Below are positions 6,000-13,380 of a DNA stretch of 15,543 nucleotides, in pieces. Both the position numbers and the translations under genes were made by a program. The notes under the pieces are model-generated. The model was not told the DNA's origin. It saw only the letters and a list, made by a program, of their open reading frames with translations, and searched no databases. Within the stretch, counting starts at the first letter, position 1, and every line of letters starts with the position of its first letter. The stretch is taken from contig JAZOOX010000036.1 of assembly GCA_045655245.1 (NCBI GenBank), positions 1 through 15,543 on the forward strand, in the 5' to 3' direction. This DNA is from RGIG8785 sp045655245 (lineage in GTDB: Bacteria; Bacillota; Clostridia; RGIG8785).

Positions 6000-7051
6000 A
6001 AAAGATAATCGTTTCTGCCAGTAGCCAATACGACGTGGTGATCGTCGATGATTTGCTGGGCAAATGCGGAGAATACTGTCTCCCCTTTTGCCCCAACAAC
6101 CGTGCCGTGGTGATCACCGATACGAACGTTGCCCCCCTTTATCTCAAAACCGTATCGGAAAGCCTAAATGAAAAGGGCATCACCGCCCTTCAATATACTG
6201 TCCCGGCAGGCGAAGCATCCAAATGCGGGGAAGTCTATTTAAGTATTTTGAACTTCCTTGCAGAGAACCGCCTAACCAGAACCGACACCCTAATCGCCCT
6301 GGGCGGCGGTGTCGTAGGCGACCTGACAGGATTTGTTGCTGCAACCTATTTACGGGGCGTTTCTTTCATCCAAATCCCCACCACCTTACTGGCAATGGTC
6401 GATTCTTCAGTAGGCGGAAAAACTGCCATCAACCTTCCTGCGGGAAAAAATCTTGCAGGTGCATTTTACCAGCCCAAGTTGGTCCTTTGCGACCATTCTA
6501 CCCTGGATACCTTGCCGATACCCGTTTTTGAGGACGGATGCGCTGAAATCATTAAATACGCCGTTTTAAGCAATCCGGCTTTGTTTGAACATCTGATGCA
6601 ACATGGAGAGAACTTTAACCGCGAGGATGTGATTGCAGAGTGTGTCAGCATCAAACGGGATATCGTTAACGCCGATGAGTTCGAAAACGGGCCCAGAAAG
6701 TTTTTAAACCTGGGTCATACTATCGGTCATGCCATCGAACAATGCAGCCATTTTGAGCTGTCCCACGGAAAATCGGTTGCGGCAGGGTTGGGGATCGTTA
6801 CATCGTGTGCTTATGAAGCGGAATTATGCAGTTTAGAAGTTAAAAATGCGATTCATTGCTTGAACAAACGATTCCACCTGCCCAATGAGACCACCTATTC
6901 TATAGAGGAAATAATAAGCGTTCTTTTATCGGATAAAAAAAGGAGCGGAGACCGCATCACCTTTATTCTTCCGAAAAAAATTGGGGAATGCTTTTTCCAC
7001 ACCATCCCGATTGATTCAATCAAGCCCTTTTTATCTACCGTACTTCGCTGA
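5996..7051 (+). CDS. aroB: 3-dehydroquinate synthase
   Basis: AroB converts DAHP to 3-dehydroquinate, the second shikimate-pathway step, using NAD and a divalent metal. The 351 residues include the glycine-rich nucleotide-binding segment LGGGVVGDLTGF (about 102-113) and the signature IPTTLLAMVDSSVGGKTAIN (127-146). Likely metal ligands are Glu184 (in CAEIIKY), His241 (in NLGHTIGHA) and His257 (in LSHGKS). Length and motifs indicate an intact enzyme. Its ATG overlaps the tyrA stop by the ATGA junction, with AAGGAG 10 bases upstream inside tyrA, so the two are probably translationally coupled. Confidence 0.96.
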   Translation: MKKIIVSASSQYDVVIVDDLLGKCGEYCLPFCPNNRAVVITDTNVAPLYLKTVSESLNEKGITALQYTVPAGEASKCGEVYLSILNFLAENRLTRTDTLIALGGGVVGDLTGFVAATYLRGVSFIQIPTTLLAMVDSSVGGKTAINLPAGKNLAGAFYQPKLVLCDHSTLDTLPIPVFEDGCAEIIKYAVLSNPALFEHLMQHGENFNREDVIAECVSIKRDIVNADEFENGPRKFLNLGHTIGHAIEQCSHFELSHGKSVAAGLGIVTSCAYEAELCSLEVKNAIHCLNKRFHLPNETTYSIEEIISVLLSDKKRSGDRITFILPKKIGECFFHTIPIDSIKPFLSTVLR

Positions 7052-7062
7052 AAGGATACATT

Positions 7063-8343
7063 ATGGACATCACCGTAACCCCAGCCCCGTTACAAGGGGA
7101 AATTTCCATCATAGAATCCAAGTCACATGTGCACCGTCTGCTGATAGCCGCCGCACTCGGCACAAAACCCGCATTTATAAAATGCAACGACACCTCCGAG
7201 GATATTGATGCGACCGTACGCTGTCTCAACGCCTTAGGTGCCGATATTATGCGCACCCATGCGACTGACGAAGCACAATGCAACGGTTTTCGAGTCACTC
7301 CTTTTAATAAGGCTTCGTCCCCTCATCCCCTTGACTGCGGAGAAAGCGGTTCCACTTTACGCTTTTTACTGCCCGTCATCGGCATGTTGGGAAAGCCCGC
7401 AGACATTTACCTTGCGGGAAGGTTGCCCGAACGTCCGCTCTCCCCTTTATGGGAAGAACTGACAGCACACGGAATGATCCTATCCCGTCCTGAAAAGAAT
7501 GTTATACATTGCGAAGGGAAATTAAAGGCAGGAACCTTTACAATTCCCGGGGGCATTTCATCCCAGTTTATCAGCGGTCTTTTGTTTGCGCTCCCCTTTC
7601 TAAACGCAGACAGCATGATTGTGGTAACAGGACGGCTTGAATCCGAGAGCTATGTAAATATGACGTTAGATGTTTTACAGCGTTGCGGGGTTTTCGTTCG
7701 GAAGGACGAACAAACCTTCAAGATTCCGGGAAACCAAACCATCTCTTGTGATGCCGTTATTGCCGAAGGAGACTGGTCAAATGCGGCGTTTTGGTTGTGT
7801 GCCGGTGCACTTAAACATCGTATGATCTGTCGCAACCTGAATCCCGATTCCTTACAAGGAGACCGCTTCATTACCGAAATATTGCATCGTTTCGGTGCGA
7901 CAGTCGAGAAAAGCGGAAGGACGATCTCGGTCACTAAAAACCAGTTGAACGGCATCACTGTTGATGCATCAAATATCCCCGACCTTGTTCCGATTCTCTC
8001 GGTCTGCGGAGCATTCGGAAAAGGAACCACCACAATTAAAAATGCAGGGCGACTTAGAATAAAAGAAAGCGACCGTCTTGCAACAGTGGCTTCCCTTCTA
8101 AAGGATTTGGGGGCTACGGTCGAAGAGACCGAAGACGGACTTATCATCCAGGGTCAGGACCGATTAAGGGGCGGGGTGACCGTTTCTTCTTACAACGACC
8201 ACCGCATTGCAATGTCCGCCGCCGTTGCGGCAACCCTTTGTCAAAAACCCGTCACCATTACTAACGCCGAAGCTGTCAACAAATCCTATCCCAAGTTCTG
8301 GGAACACTTCGAGTTCCTTGGCGGAAAAATAAGGAGAGATTAA
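7063..8343 (+). CDS. aroA: 3-phosphoshikimate 1-carboxyvinyltransferase (EPSP synthase)
   Basis: AroA joins shikimate 3-phosphate and phosphoenolpyruvate to make EPSP, the sixth shikimate step. The 426-residue protein shows the two-domain family motifs: KSHVHR (Lys20, Ser21, Arg25), DCGESGSTLRF (91-101), the RLPERP loop (120-125), SSQFISGLL in the shikimate-phosphate site, a conserved Asp in NIPDLVP, KESDRL, and YNDHRIAM near the C terminus. The ESGSTLR form of the second motif differs from the proteobacterial NAGTAMR form. AAAGGA lies just upstream of the ATG, and only 11 bases separate it from aroB. Confidence 0.96.
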   Translation: MDITVTPAPLQGEISIIESKSHVHRLLIAAALGTKPAFIKCNDTSEDIDATVRCLNALGADIMRTHATDEAQCNGFRVTPFNKASSPHPLDCGESGSTLRFLLPVIGMLGKPADIYLAGRLPERPLSPLWEELTAHGMILSRPEKNVIHCEGKLKAGTFTIPGGISSQFISGLLFALPFLNADSMIVVTGRLESESYVNMTLDVLQRCGVFVRKDEQTFKIPGNQTISCDAVIAEGDWSNAAFWLCAGALKHRMICRNLNPDSLQGDRFITEILHRFGATVEKSGRTISVTKNQLNGITVDASNIPDLVPILSVCGAFGKGTTTIKNAGRLRIKESDRLATVASLLKDLGATVEETEDGLIIQGQDRLRGGVTVSSYNDHRIAMSAAVAATLCQKPVTITNAEAVNKSYPKFWEHFEFLGGKIRRD

Positions 8344-8344
8344 C

Positions 8345-9445
8345 ATGAGCAGTACCTACGGAAAAAACATCCGCATCTCCCTTGCGGGACAATCCCACTC
8401 CAAAGGAATGGGTGTTATTATCGACGGGTTCCCCGTTGGGTTTCACGTGGATTCCGAGCGGTTGCAAAGGTTTTTAGAACGCCGTGCTCCTGGCCGAGAC
8501 GCGGTTTCCACTAAAAGAAAAGAGGCGGACACACCCGAATTTTTAGCAGGTCTCGTCGATGGCATAACCTGTGGTGCCCCTATTCTGGCCACCATCGCAA
8601 ACACCAACTGCCGCTCTTTCGACTACAATGAACTGAAGGATATCCCCCGCCCCTCGCACGCTGACTTTACGGCACAGGTAAAGTATAAAGGGTTTCAAGA
8701 TGTGGCCGGCGGCGGACACTTTTCAGGACGCTTGACCGCTCCGTTGTGCATAGCAGGGGGTCTTTGCCTGCAGTATCTGGAGTCGAAAGGGATTGGTGTT
8801 TTTGCACATATCACACAGATTCACGAAGTGAAGTCAGATGCGGTGAACTATTCCTCTATCCCCCGTAAGGAGCTTGAACAAATTGGTAAAAAAGCATTTC
8901 CCGTGTTAAACGACCAGGTTTCCGAAAAAATGCAGCGTATCATTCTTCAAGCGGCAGAAAATGGGGACTCTGTGGGCGGCGTTATTGAATGCGTTGTCCT
9001 GGGATTGCCAGCCGGCGTTGGCGAACCGATGTTTGAACGTTTAGAAGGGAAAATTTCCTCCGCCGTTTTTGGAATCCCCGCAATCCGCGGCATCGAATTC
9101 GGCAACGGATTTGCTTCAGCATCTTTATACGGAAGTGAAAACAACGATCCCTTTGCATATGACGATAATGGCAACATCAAAACTGTTACCAACAATGCGG
9201 GAGGTGTCTTAGGCGGCATCTCAAACGGAATGCCGTTGGTCTTCCGCGTTGCAGTAAAGCCCACCCCTTCAATTGGAAAAGAACAGCAAAGCATCAGCTT
9301 ATCCCAAAAGAAAGATGCTGTTCTACAGATCAAGGGACGCCACGACCCCTGCATTGTGCAAAGAGCCGTACCTGTAATTGAAGCGGCGGCGGCAATCAGT
9401 ATTTTGGACGCTTATCTTGACTTTATCAAATATAAAGAGGTGTAA
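8345..9445 (+). CDS. aroC: Chorismate synthase
   Basis: AroC removes phosphate from EPSP to form chorismate, using reduced FMN. The 366 residues show the family pattern: a start of MSSTYGKNIR, the first signature as GQSHSKGMG near residue 15 (usually GESHGK; the His is kept), RRAPGRD, RPSHAD near residue 101, GGGHFSGRLTAP, the NNAGGVLGGISNG segment and a C-terminal GRHDPCIVQRAVPVIEA. The GGGHFSGR variant is the one I associate with clostridial enzymes rather than the GGGRSSAR of E. coli. The start is one base after the aroA stop, with AAGGAG at 8331-8336 inside aroA, so coupling is likely. Confidence 0.96.
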   Translation: MSSTYGKNIRISLAGQSHSKGMGVIIDGFPVGFHVDSERLQRFLERRAPGRDAVSTKRKEADTPEFLAGLVDGITCGAPILATIANTNCRSFDYNELKDIPRPSHADFTAQVKYKGFQDVAGGGHFSGRLTAPLCIAGGLCLQYLESKGIGVFAHITQIHEVKSDAVNYSSIPRKELEQIGKKAFPVLNDQVSEKMQRIILQAAENGDSVGGVIECVVLGLPAGVGEPMFERLEGKISSAVFGIPAIRGIEFGNGFASASLYGSENNDPFAYDDNGNIKTVTNNAGGVLGGISNGMPLVFRVAVKPTPSIGKEQQSISLSQKKDAVLQIKGRHDPCIVQRAVPVIEAAAAISILDAYLDFIKYKEV

Positions 9446-9448
9446 AAT

Positions 9449-10606
9449 ATGGAAAGAAATAATCTGGAAACTTATCGTAATGACATCAATCAAATCGACG
9501 ATGAACTGGTTCGTCTTTTCCAAAAACGAATGGAAATTTCAGGTCAGATTGCCGAATACAAAAAGGAACACAATCTCCCTGTCCTTGACCCTGCCCGCGA
9601 ACGTGCAAAGCTCGCCGACGTAAAGGGCAAAGTGGATAAGGGGTTTGAAACTTATACAGGCGCGCTTTATTCCCTGCTGTTTGAACTGAGCCGTTCCTAT
9701 CAGGAAAAACTCCTGGATCGCGAAAACCGACTCTATCAATCTATCGAGCAGGCAATCATTGCTTCTACCAACACCGCCTTTCCGCAAAATGCAATGGTTG
9801 CATGCCAAGGGGTTGATGGTGCTTACTCCCAGATTGCTTGCGACAAATTATTCGGAAATGCCAATATTTTATATTTCGACACTTTTGATAAAGTTTTTTC
9901 AGCCGTTGAAAAAGGTCTTTGTCGCTATGCTGTCCTTCCCATTGAAAACAGCACCGCAGGCTCGGTAAAAGATGTTTACGACTTAATGGCAAAGCACAAT
10001 TTTTATATCACCCGCAGTACGCGTATCAAAGTAGACCACAACCTTTTTGTGAAAGAAGGCACCAAACTTTCGGACATTAAAGAGATTTTTTCTCACGAAC
10101 AAGCCTTGGCCCAGTGTTCCGACTTCCTTTCTTCTATAGGAAAAGATGTGAAAATTACTACTTTTGAAAACACCGCCCTTGCCGCCAAAATGGTCGCCGA
10201 GTCCGAGCGTAATGATATTGCCGCCATCAGTTCCCGGTACTGTGCACAGCTTTACGGCTTGAAATCCCTGCAAGACTCCGTTCAAAACAACGATAACAAC
10301 TATACAAGGTTTATTTGCATTTCCAAGGAGCTAGAGATTTACCCCGGGGCTGACAAAACCAGTATTATGCTGACCCTTCCCCACCGTCCCGGTTCGTTAT
10401 ACCGTGTCCTGGCGCGTGTTTACTCCATCGGCATCAATCTGATTAAATTAGAGAGTCGCCCCATCCCCAACCGCGACTTCGAGTTTATTTTTTACTTTGA
10501 TTTAGAAACTTCGGTCTATTCCGACGAGTTTGTTCAGCTTATCTGCGAACTGGATAAATTAAGCGAAGACTTCCGCTACTTTGGAAGTTATTCAGAAAGT
10601 GTCTGA
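9449..10606 (+). CDS. pheA: Bifunctional chorismate mutase / prephenate dehydratase (P-protein)
   Basis: PheA turns chorismate into prephenate and then into phenylpyruvate, the Phe branch. The 385 residues split into three parts. An AroQ-type mutase helix domain covers about 1-90, with the expected Arg10, Arg27, Lys38 and an acidic/Arg cluster at 47-52. A prephenate dehydratase domain covers about 115-290, with IENSTAGSV near 166 and the catalytic TRF at 286-288. A C-terminal ACT domain has GSLYRVL at 315-321 and ESRP at 335-338. In the family these ACT motifs bind Phe for feedback inhibition. The mutase domain presumably also supplies prephenate for TyrA, since no other mutase gene lies in the operon. 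It starts 3 bases after aroC. Confidence 0.96.
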   Translation: MERNNLETYRNDINQIDDELVRLFQKRMEISGQIAEYKKEHNLPVLDPARERAKLADVKGKVDKGFETYTGALYSLLFELSRSYQEKLLDRENRLYQSIEQAIIASTNTAFPQNAMVACQGVDGAYSQIACDKLFGNANILYFDTFDKVFSAVEKGLCRYAVLPIENSTAGSVKDVYDLMAKHNFYITRSTRIKVDHNLFVKEGTKLSDIKEIFSHEQALAQCSDFLSSIGKDVKITTFENTALAAKMVAESERNDIAAISSRYCAQLYGLKSLQDSVQNNDNNYTRFICISKELEIYPGADKTSIMLTLPHRPGSLYRVLARVYSIGINLIKLESRPIPNRDFEFIFYFDLETSVYSDEFVQLICELDKLSEDFRYFGSYSESV

Positions 10607-10607
10607 T

Positions 10608-11852
10608 ATGATGAATAAACGATTCGGTCTGCTGGGGAGAAAACTTGCTCACAGTTATTCTCGCCAAATTCATGGTTTTCTTGGTGAATATGAATATATA
10701 TACTTCGAGAAAGAGCCGGAAGAACTCCTCTCATTTTTCAAAGAAACACATTTGAACGGTTTCAATGTTACGATCCCTTATAAAAAAGACGCCCTTGCGC
10801 TTTGTGATACGCTTTCAGAGACTGCCCAAAAACTCCAAAACGTCAACACCGTTGTCCGACTTCCTGACGGACGTCTGTACGGTCACAACACCGATTATTA
10901 TGGATTCCTTTATATGCTAAACAAAAGCGGGGTTTCCGTCTGTGGCAAGAAAGTTTTGGTTTTGGGAAGCGGCGGTGCATCTGCAACCGTATGTGTTGTC
11001 TTAAAAGATCGCGGTGCAAAAGAAATCATCGTCATTTCCCGCACAGGGGAAAACAATTACGAGAACATCAGCCGTCACACCGACGCTGATGTCATCGTCA
11101 ACACCACCCCCGTGGGGATGTATCCCGACAATGGTGCTTCACCCGTCGATTTAACGCTGTTCCCTCGACTTTCGGGGGCGCTGGATTTAATCTATAACCC
11201 CAAAAAGACCGCTTTTCTCTACCAAGCAGAGGAATTGGGAATCCCAAACTGCAACGGCCTTCCGATGTTGGTTGCTCAGGCAAAAGAAAGCGCCGAGTAC
11301 TTTTTGGGTGAAAAACTGTCTGATGCCAAAACGGAAGAAGTCCTTGGTAAGATGCATTGTGCAATGCAAAACATTATTCTGATCGGAATGCCGGGAAGCG
11401 GAAAAACCACCCTAGGGAAACTCCTCTCCCAAAAAACAGGACGTCCGTTTTTTGATTCAGATACTTGGATTGAAGAAACCTATAATTCCGCCCCTTGTGA
11501 TATCATCCAAAACCAAGGCGAAGATTCTTTTCGTGTTTTGGAAACAGAAGCGCTGAAGGAACTTTGTAAGCATTCGGGCAGCATTATTGCAACCGGCGGC
11601 GGTTGTGTAACACGCTCTGAAAACAAATTTCTGCTGCGGCAAAACGGTGTGGTGGTTTGGGTCTCTCGTGATATCGACGCCCTGCCTACAGAAGGACGTC
11701 CGCTTTCCCAAAAAACGAGTCTACAACAAATGTACGCGGTGCGAGAGCCGCTTTACAAGCAGTTTTCTGACCTTCAAGTTTCGCTTAACCAAACCGTCGA
11801 AGTTGCCGCAAATAAAGTATTGGAGATGTGCTATGAAAATTCTTGTCATTAA
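10608..11852 (+). CDS. aroE-aroK: Shikimate dehydrogenase-shikimate kinase fusion protein
   Basis: One 414-residue chain carries two pathway steps. Residues 1-235 are shikimate dehydrogenase: substrate-binding serines in AHSYS (14-18), catalytic Lys59 in TIPYK, NTD (Asp96), the dinucleotide loop GSGGAS (120-125), SRT near 144 and NTTPVGMYP. The usual SPxxHN after the first motif is SRQIHG here. Residues about 254-414 are shikimate kinase: P-loop GMPGSGKT (260-267), DSD (283-285) and FRVLE (308-312) for shikimate, GGG (330-332), a GRPL lid and REPLY. The linker is short and no frameshift is needed, so this is a true fusion. I take the ATG at 10608 (a second ATG follows at once); AGAAAG lies about 8 bases upstream. 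The 3' end overlaps aroQ by 20 bases. Confidence 0.93.
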   Translation: MMNKRFGLLGRKLAHSYSRQIHGFLGEYEYIYFEKEPEELLSFFKETHLNGFNVTIPYKKDALALCDTLSETAQKLQNVNTVVRLPDGRLYGHNTDYYGFLYMLNKSGVSVCGKKVLVLGSGGASATVCVVLKDRGAKEIIVISRTGENNYENISRHTDADVIVNTTPVGMYPDNGASPVDLTLFPRLSGALDLIYNPKKTAFLYQAEELGIPNCNGLPMLVAQAKESAEYFLGEKLSDAKTEEVLGKMHCAMQNIILIGMPGSGKTTLGKLLSQKTGRPFFDSDTWIEETYNSAPCDIIQNQGEDSFRVLETEALKELCKHSGSIIATGGGCVTRSENKFLLRQNGVVVWVSRDIDALPTEGRPLSQKTSLQQMYAVREPLYKQFSDLQVSLNQTVEVAANKVLEMCYENSCH

Positions 11853-12276
11853 CGGTCCCAACTTAAATATGCTGGGTCTGCGCGAACCCGATATCTATGG
11901 CAAACAGACCTACGCCGATTTAGAAGCATTCATCCGCGAAACCTGTGAAAAGGAAAATATTGTAGTCGAGATTTTCCAATCCAATCACGAAGGAAATCTG
12001 GTTGACGCCATTCAAAGTGCCTATCAAAGAGTAGACGGTATCGTGATCAACCCGGCCGCCTACACTCACACCAGCGTTGCTATTCTGGATGCCCTGAAGG
12101 CAGTTTCACTCCCCGTGGTTGAAGTTCATCTTTCTGATGTTTCTGCCCGTGAACCTTTCAGGCAAATCTCCTATGCGGGGATGGCTTGTATCAAAACTTT
12201 CATGGGACAGGGCTTCGACGGCTACCGCAACGCAATATTGTATTTAAAAAGCCATGTAAAAGAGCAAGTTCAATGA
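11833..12276 (+). CDS. aroQ: 3-dehydroquinate dehydratase, type II
   Basis: AroQ dehydrates 3-dehydroquinate to 3-dehydroshikimate, the third shikimate step, as a small dodecamer-forming enzyme unrelated to type I AroD. I choose the ATG at 11833, giving 147 residues, the normal family length. It has GGAGATG 4 bases upstream, and the protein then opens with MKILVINGPNLNMLG; the reading frame stays open further upstream, but only inside the aroE-aroK gene. Seen motifs are NGPNLNMLGLREPDIYG with Arg17 and the catalytic Tyr22, QSNHEGNLVDAIQ, INPAAYTHTS and EVHLSDVSAREPFR. It overlaps the fusion gene by 20 bases and is the last gene of the operon. Confidence 0.96.
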   Translation: MKILVINGPNLNMLGLREPDIYGKQTYADLEAFIRETCEKENIVVEIFQSNHEGNLVDAIQSAYQRVDGIVINPAAYTHTSVAILDALKAVSLPVVEVHLSDVSAREPFRQISYAGMACIKTFMGQGFDGYRNAILYLKSHVKEQVQ

Positions 12277-12294
12277 ACTTGCTCTTTCTTTTTA
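12259..12294 (+). terminator. Intrinsic terminator ending the aro operon
   Basis: AAAGAGCAAGTT (12259-12270) pairs perfectly with AACTTGCTCTTT (12276-12287) around a CAATG loop; the inner bases can extend the pairing further. A T-rich tract with one C interruption follows. The stem contains the aroQ stop codon, and the tract runs into the end of the convergent cotJC gene. In the opposite direction the stem is followed only by a short TTTTA run, so bidirectional activity is possible but weaker. Confidence 0.9.
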
Positions 12295-12870
12295 TCGGCA
12301 AGGCTTTTTGCCTCTAAAGTGTTTTTCCTGAACCCGGTTTAAGGCTTCGCCAAAGCGTTGGAAGTGTACGATCTCACGCTGACGAAGGTATTTGATGACT
12401 TGGTTGACATCATAGTCATCAGATACTTTTAAGATATTGTCGTATACCGCACGTGCCTTTTGTTCTGCTGCCAAGTCTTCGGTCAGGTCAGCAATCGGGT
12501 CAGCCGTTACCGAAATCATACTGGCACTCCAAGGCACACCGGCCGCATTAACAGGGTACACACCTTTGTTGTGGTCGATATAATATGCGGCGAAGGGGCT
12601 GTTTTCAATTTCGGTGGTCGTAGCGTTTTTGGTCAACTGGTGAACCAACGTTCCAACCATTTCCAAGTGCGCCAATTCTTCGGTGCCGATGTCCGTGAGT
12701 AAGCCACGGCATACATCATCAATGGCTGTATAACGCTGGGACAAATAACGCAAGGAAGCACCCAATTCCCCTTCAGGACCACCGTACTGGCTTACGATAA
12801 AACTGGCCAGTTTAGGGTTGGGGTTTTTGATTTTAATCGGAAACTGCAGTTTCTTTTGATATTCCCACAT
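12292..12870 (-). CDS. cotJC: Spore coat protein CotJC (manganese-catalase family)
   Basis: This 192-residue protein closely follows CotJC of Bacillus: a start of MWEYQKKLQFPIK, YGGPEGELGASLRYLSQRY, LTDIGTEELAHLEM, and DPIADLTEDLAAEQKARA. The di-metal ligands of manganese catalases can be placed at Glu35, Glu65 with His68 (ExxH), Glu136 and His169. It may therefore bind metal and decompose peroxide in the developing spore coat, though in Bacillus CotJ is known mainly as a coat component. The ATG at 12870 has GAGGAGGG upstream. It follows cotJB by 12 bases and converges on aroQ, with 15 bases between their stops. Confidence 0.95.
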   Translation of the reverse strand: MWEYQKKLQFPIKIKNPNPKLASFIVSQYGGPEGELGASLRYLSQRYTAIDDVCRGLLTDIGTEELAHLEMVGTLVHQLTKNATTTEIENSPFAAYYIDHNKGVYPVNAAGVPWSASMISVTADPIADLTEDLAAEQKARAVYDNILKVSDDYDVNQVIKYLRQREIVHFQRFGEALNRVQEKHFRGKKPCR

Positions 12871-12882
12871 ACGGGTCCCTCC

Positions 12883-13128
12883 TCAATTCTCCCAGGGCCA
12901 AGGGCCCTGGATCCATTTCCATTCGGTTTCCGAGCGGTTTTGAACAGCCGTCAGCGGACCAAATTGCATCTCGTATTCCTTTTTAAGCTCTGCTAACTTT
13001 TCTGCAACCGCGCAGTGCAATTTCAAAGCGCTGCGATTGGTTGGATGCGTATCCAAAAACAGCCCCATATCAGTAGCTGTAAAAGCATACTCTTGAATCT
13101 GTTTTAACAGTTTTTCCCTTTCGTTCAT
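12883..13128 (-). CDS. cotJB: Spore coat protein CotJB
   Basis: This 81-residue protein matches the CotJB family in size and pattern: a start of MNERE, a helical first half with AFTATDMGLFLDTHP, then LKLHCAVAEKLAELKKEYEMQFGPL and a Trp/Pro-rich tail ending WIQGPWPWEN, as is typical. It is a structural or assembly partner of CotJA and CotJC in the inner coat. Its ribosome site (GGAGG in TTAGGAGG) overlaps the cotJA stop codon, which points to coupled translation within cotJABC. Confidence 0.93.
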   Translation of the reverse strand: MNEREKLLKQIQEYAFTATDMGLFLDTHPTNRSALKLHCAVAEKLAELKKEYEMQFGPLTAVQNRSETEWKWIQGPWPWEN

Positions 13129-13136
13129 TTTTCCTC

Positions 13137-13286
13137 CTAATCCAATTTAGGGCCGTACACTTCCATCGGCAGATAAAGTTCGGGGAAAACAGTCCCCTTG
13201 CTCAATGCTTCAGCAGGCGAAAAAACCTCTTTTAGTTCCTGCACCGGAACAAATGCATAGCCAACTCTGGTATCTTGTTCGTTCAT
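13137..13286 (-). CDS. cotJA: Small spore coat associated protein CotJA
   Basis: A 49-codon gene directly upstream of cotJB. The protein reads MNEQDTRVGYAFVPVQEL and later ALSKGTVFPELYLPMEVYG. The phrase GTxFPEL-LP and the preceding short YAFVPVQ segment are the hallmarks of CotJA. I choose the ATG at 13286 because AGAAAGG lies 8 bases upstream; another ATG at 13292 would be only 2 bases from that site. The family is normally somewhat longer (about 70-80 residues), so this is a short version missing some N-terminal sequence. It completes the canonical cotJA-cotJB-cotJC order. Confidence 0.88.
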   Translation of the reverse strand: MNEQDTRVGYAFVPVQELKEVFSPAEALSKGTVFPELYLPMEVYGPKLD

Positions 13287-13299
13287 TTGCATTTCCTTT

Positions 13300-13334
13300 C
13301 TGTAGTAATTTGGTACCCATTAACAAGATATGAC
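13300..13334 (-). promoter_or_regulatory. Tentative sporulation (sigma-E-like) promoter of cotJABC
   Basis: On the minus strand GTCATATC (13327-13334) resembles the sigma-E -35 consensus, and the cotJ operon of Bacillus is sigma-E dependent. The expected -10 box (like CATACAAT) is only poorly matched in the following AT-rich sequence. The 70-odd bases between the pyrR terminator and cotJA must contain the promoter if cotJ is independently transcribed, but its exact place is uncertain. Confidence 0.3.
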
Positions 13335-13353
13335 AAAGCCCCCTTTTTTGCGA

Positions 13354-13380
13354 CAAAAAAACGCCTCTTTCGAGGCGTTT
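13354..13380 (-). terminator. Intrinsic terminator after pyrR
   Basis: On the minus strand AAACGCCTC and GAGGCGTTT form a perfect 9-base-pair stem closed by a GAAA tetraloop (stem arms 13372-13380 and 13359-13367), followed by a T run. The stem overlaps the pyrR TAA stop, a compact arrangement like that at the end of aroQ. It separates the era-pyrR unit from cotJABC. Confidence 0.9.

Noticed and set aside
7333..7365. Possible inherent glyphosate tolerance of AroA from the residue after the conserved Arg in GESGSTLRF
   Set aside because: The position is Phe instead of the E. coli Pro, but it varies widely among Firmicutes enzymes, so sequence alone does not support a claim.
12460..12702. Plus-strand reading frame opposite cotJC
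   Set aside because: It mirrors a well-recognised gene and has no start signals or family resemblance.
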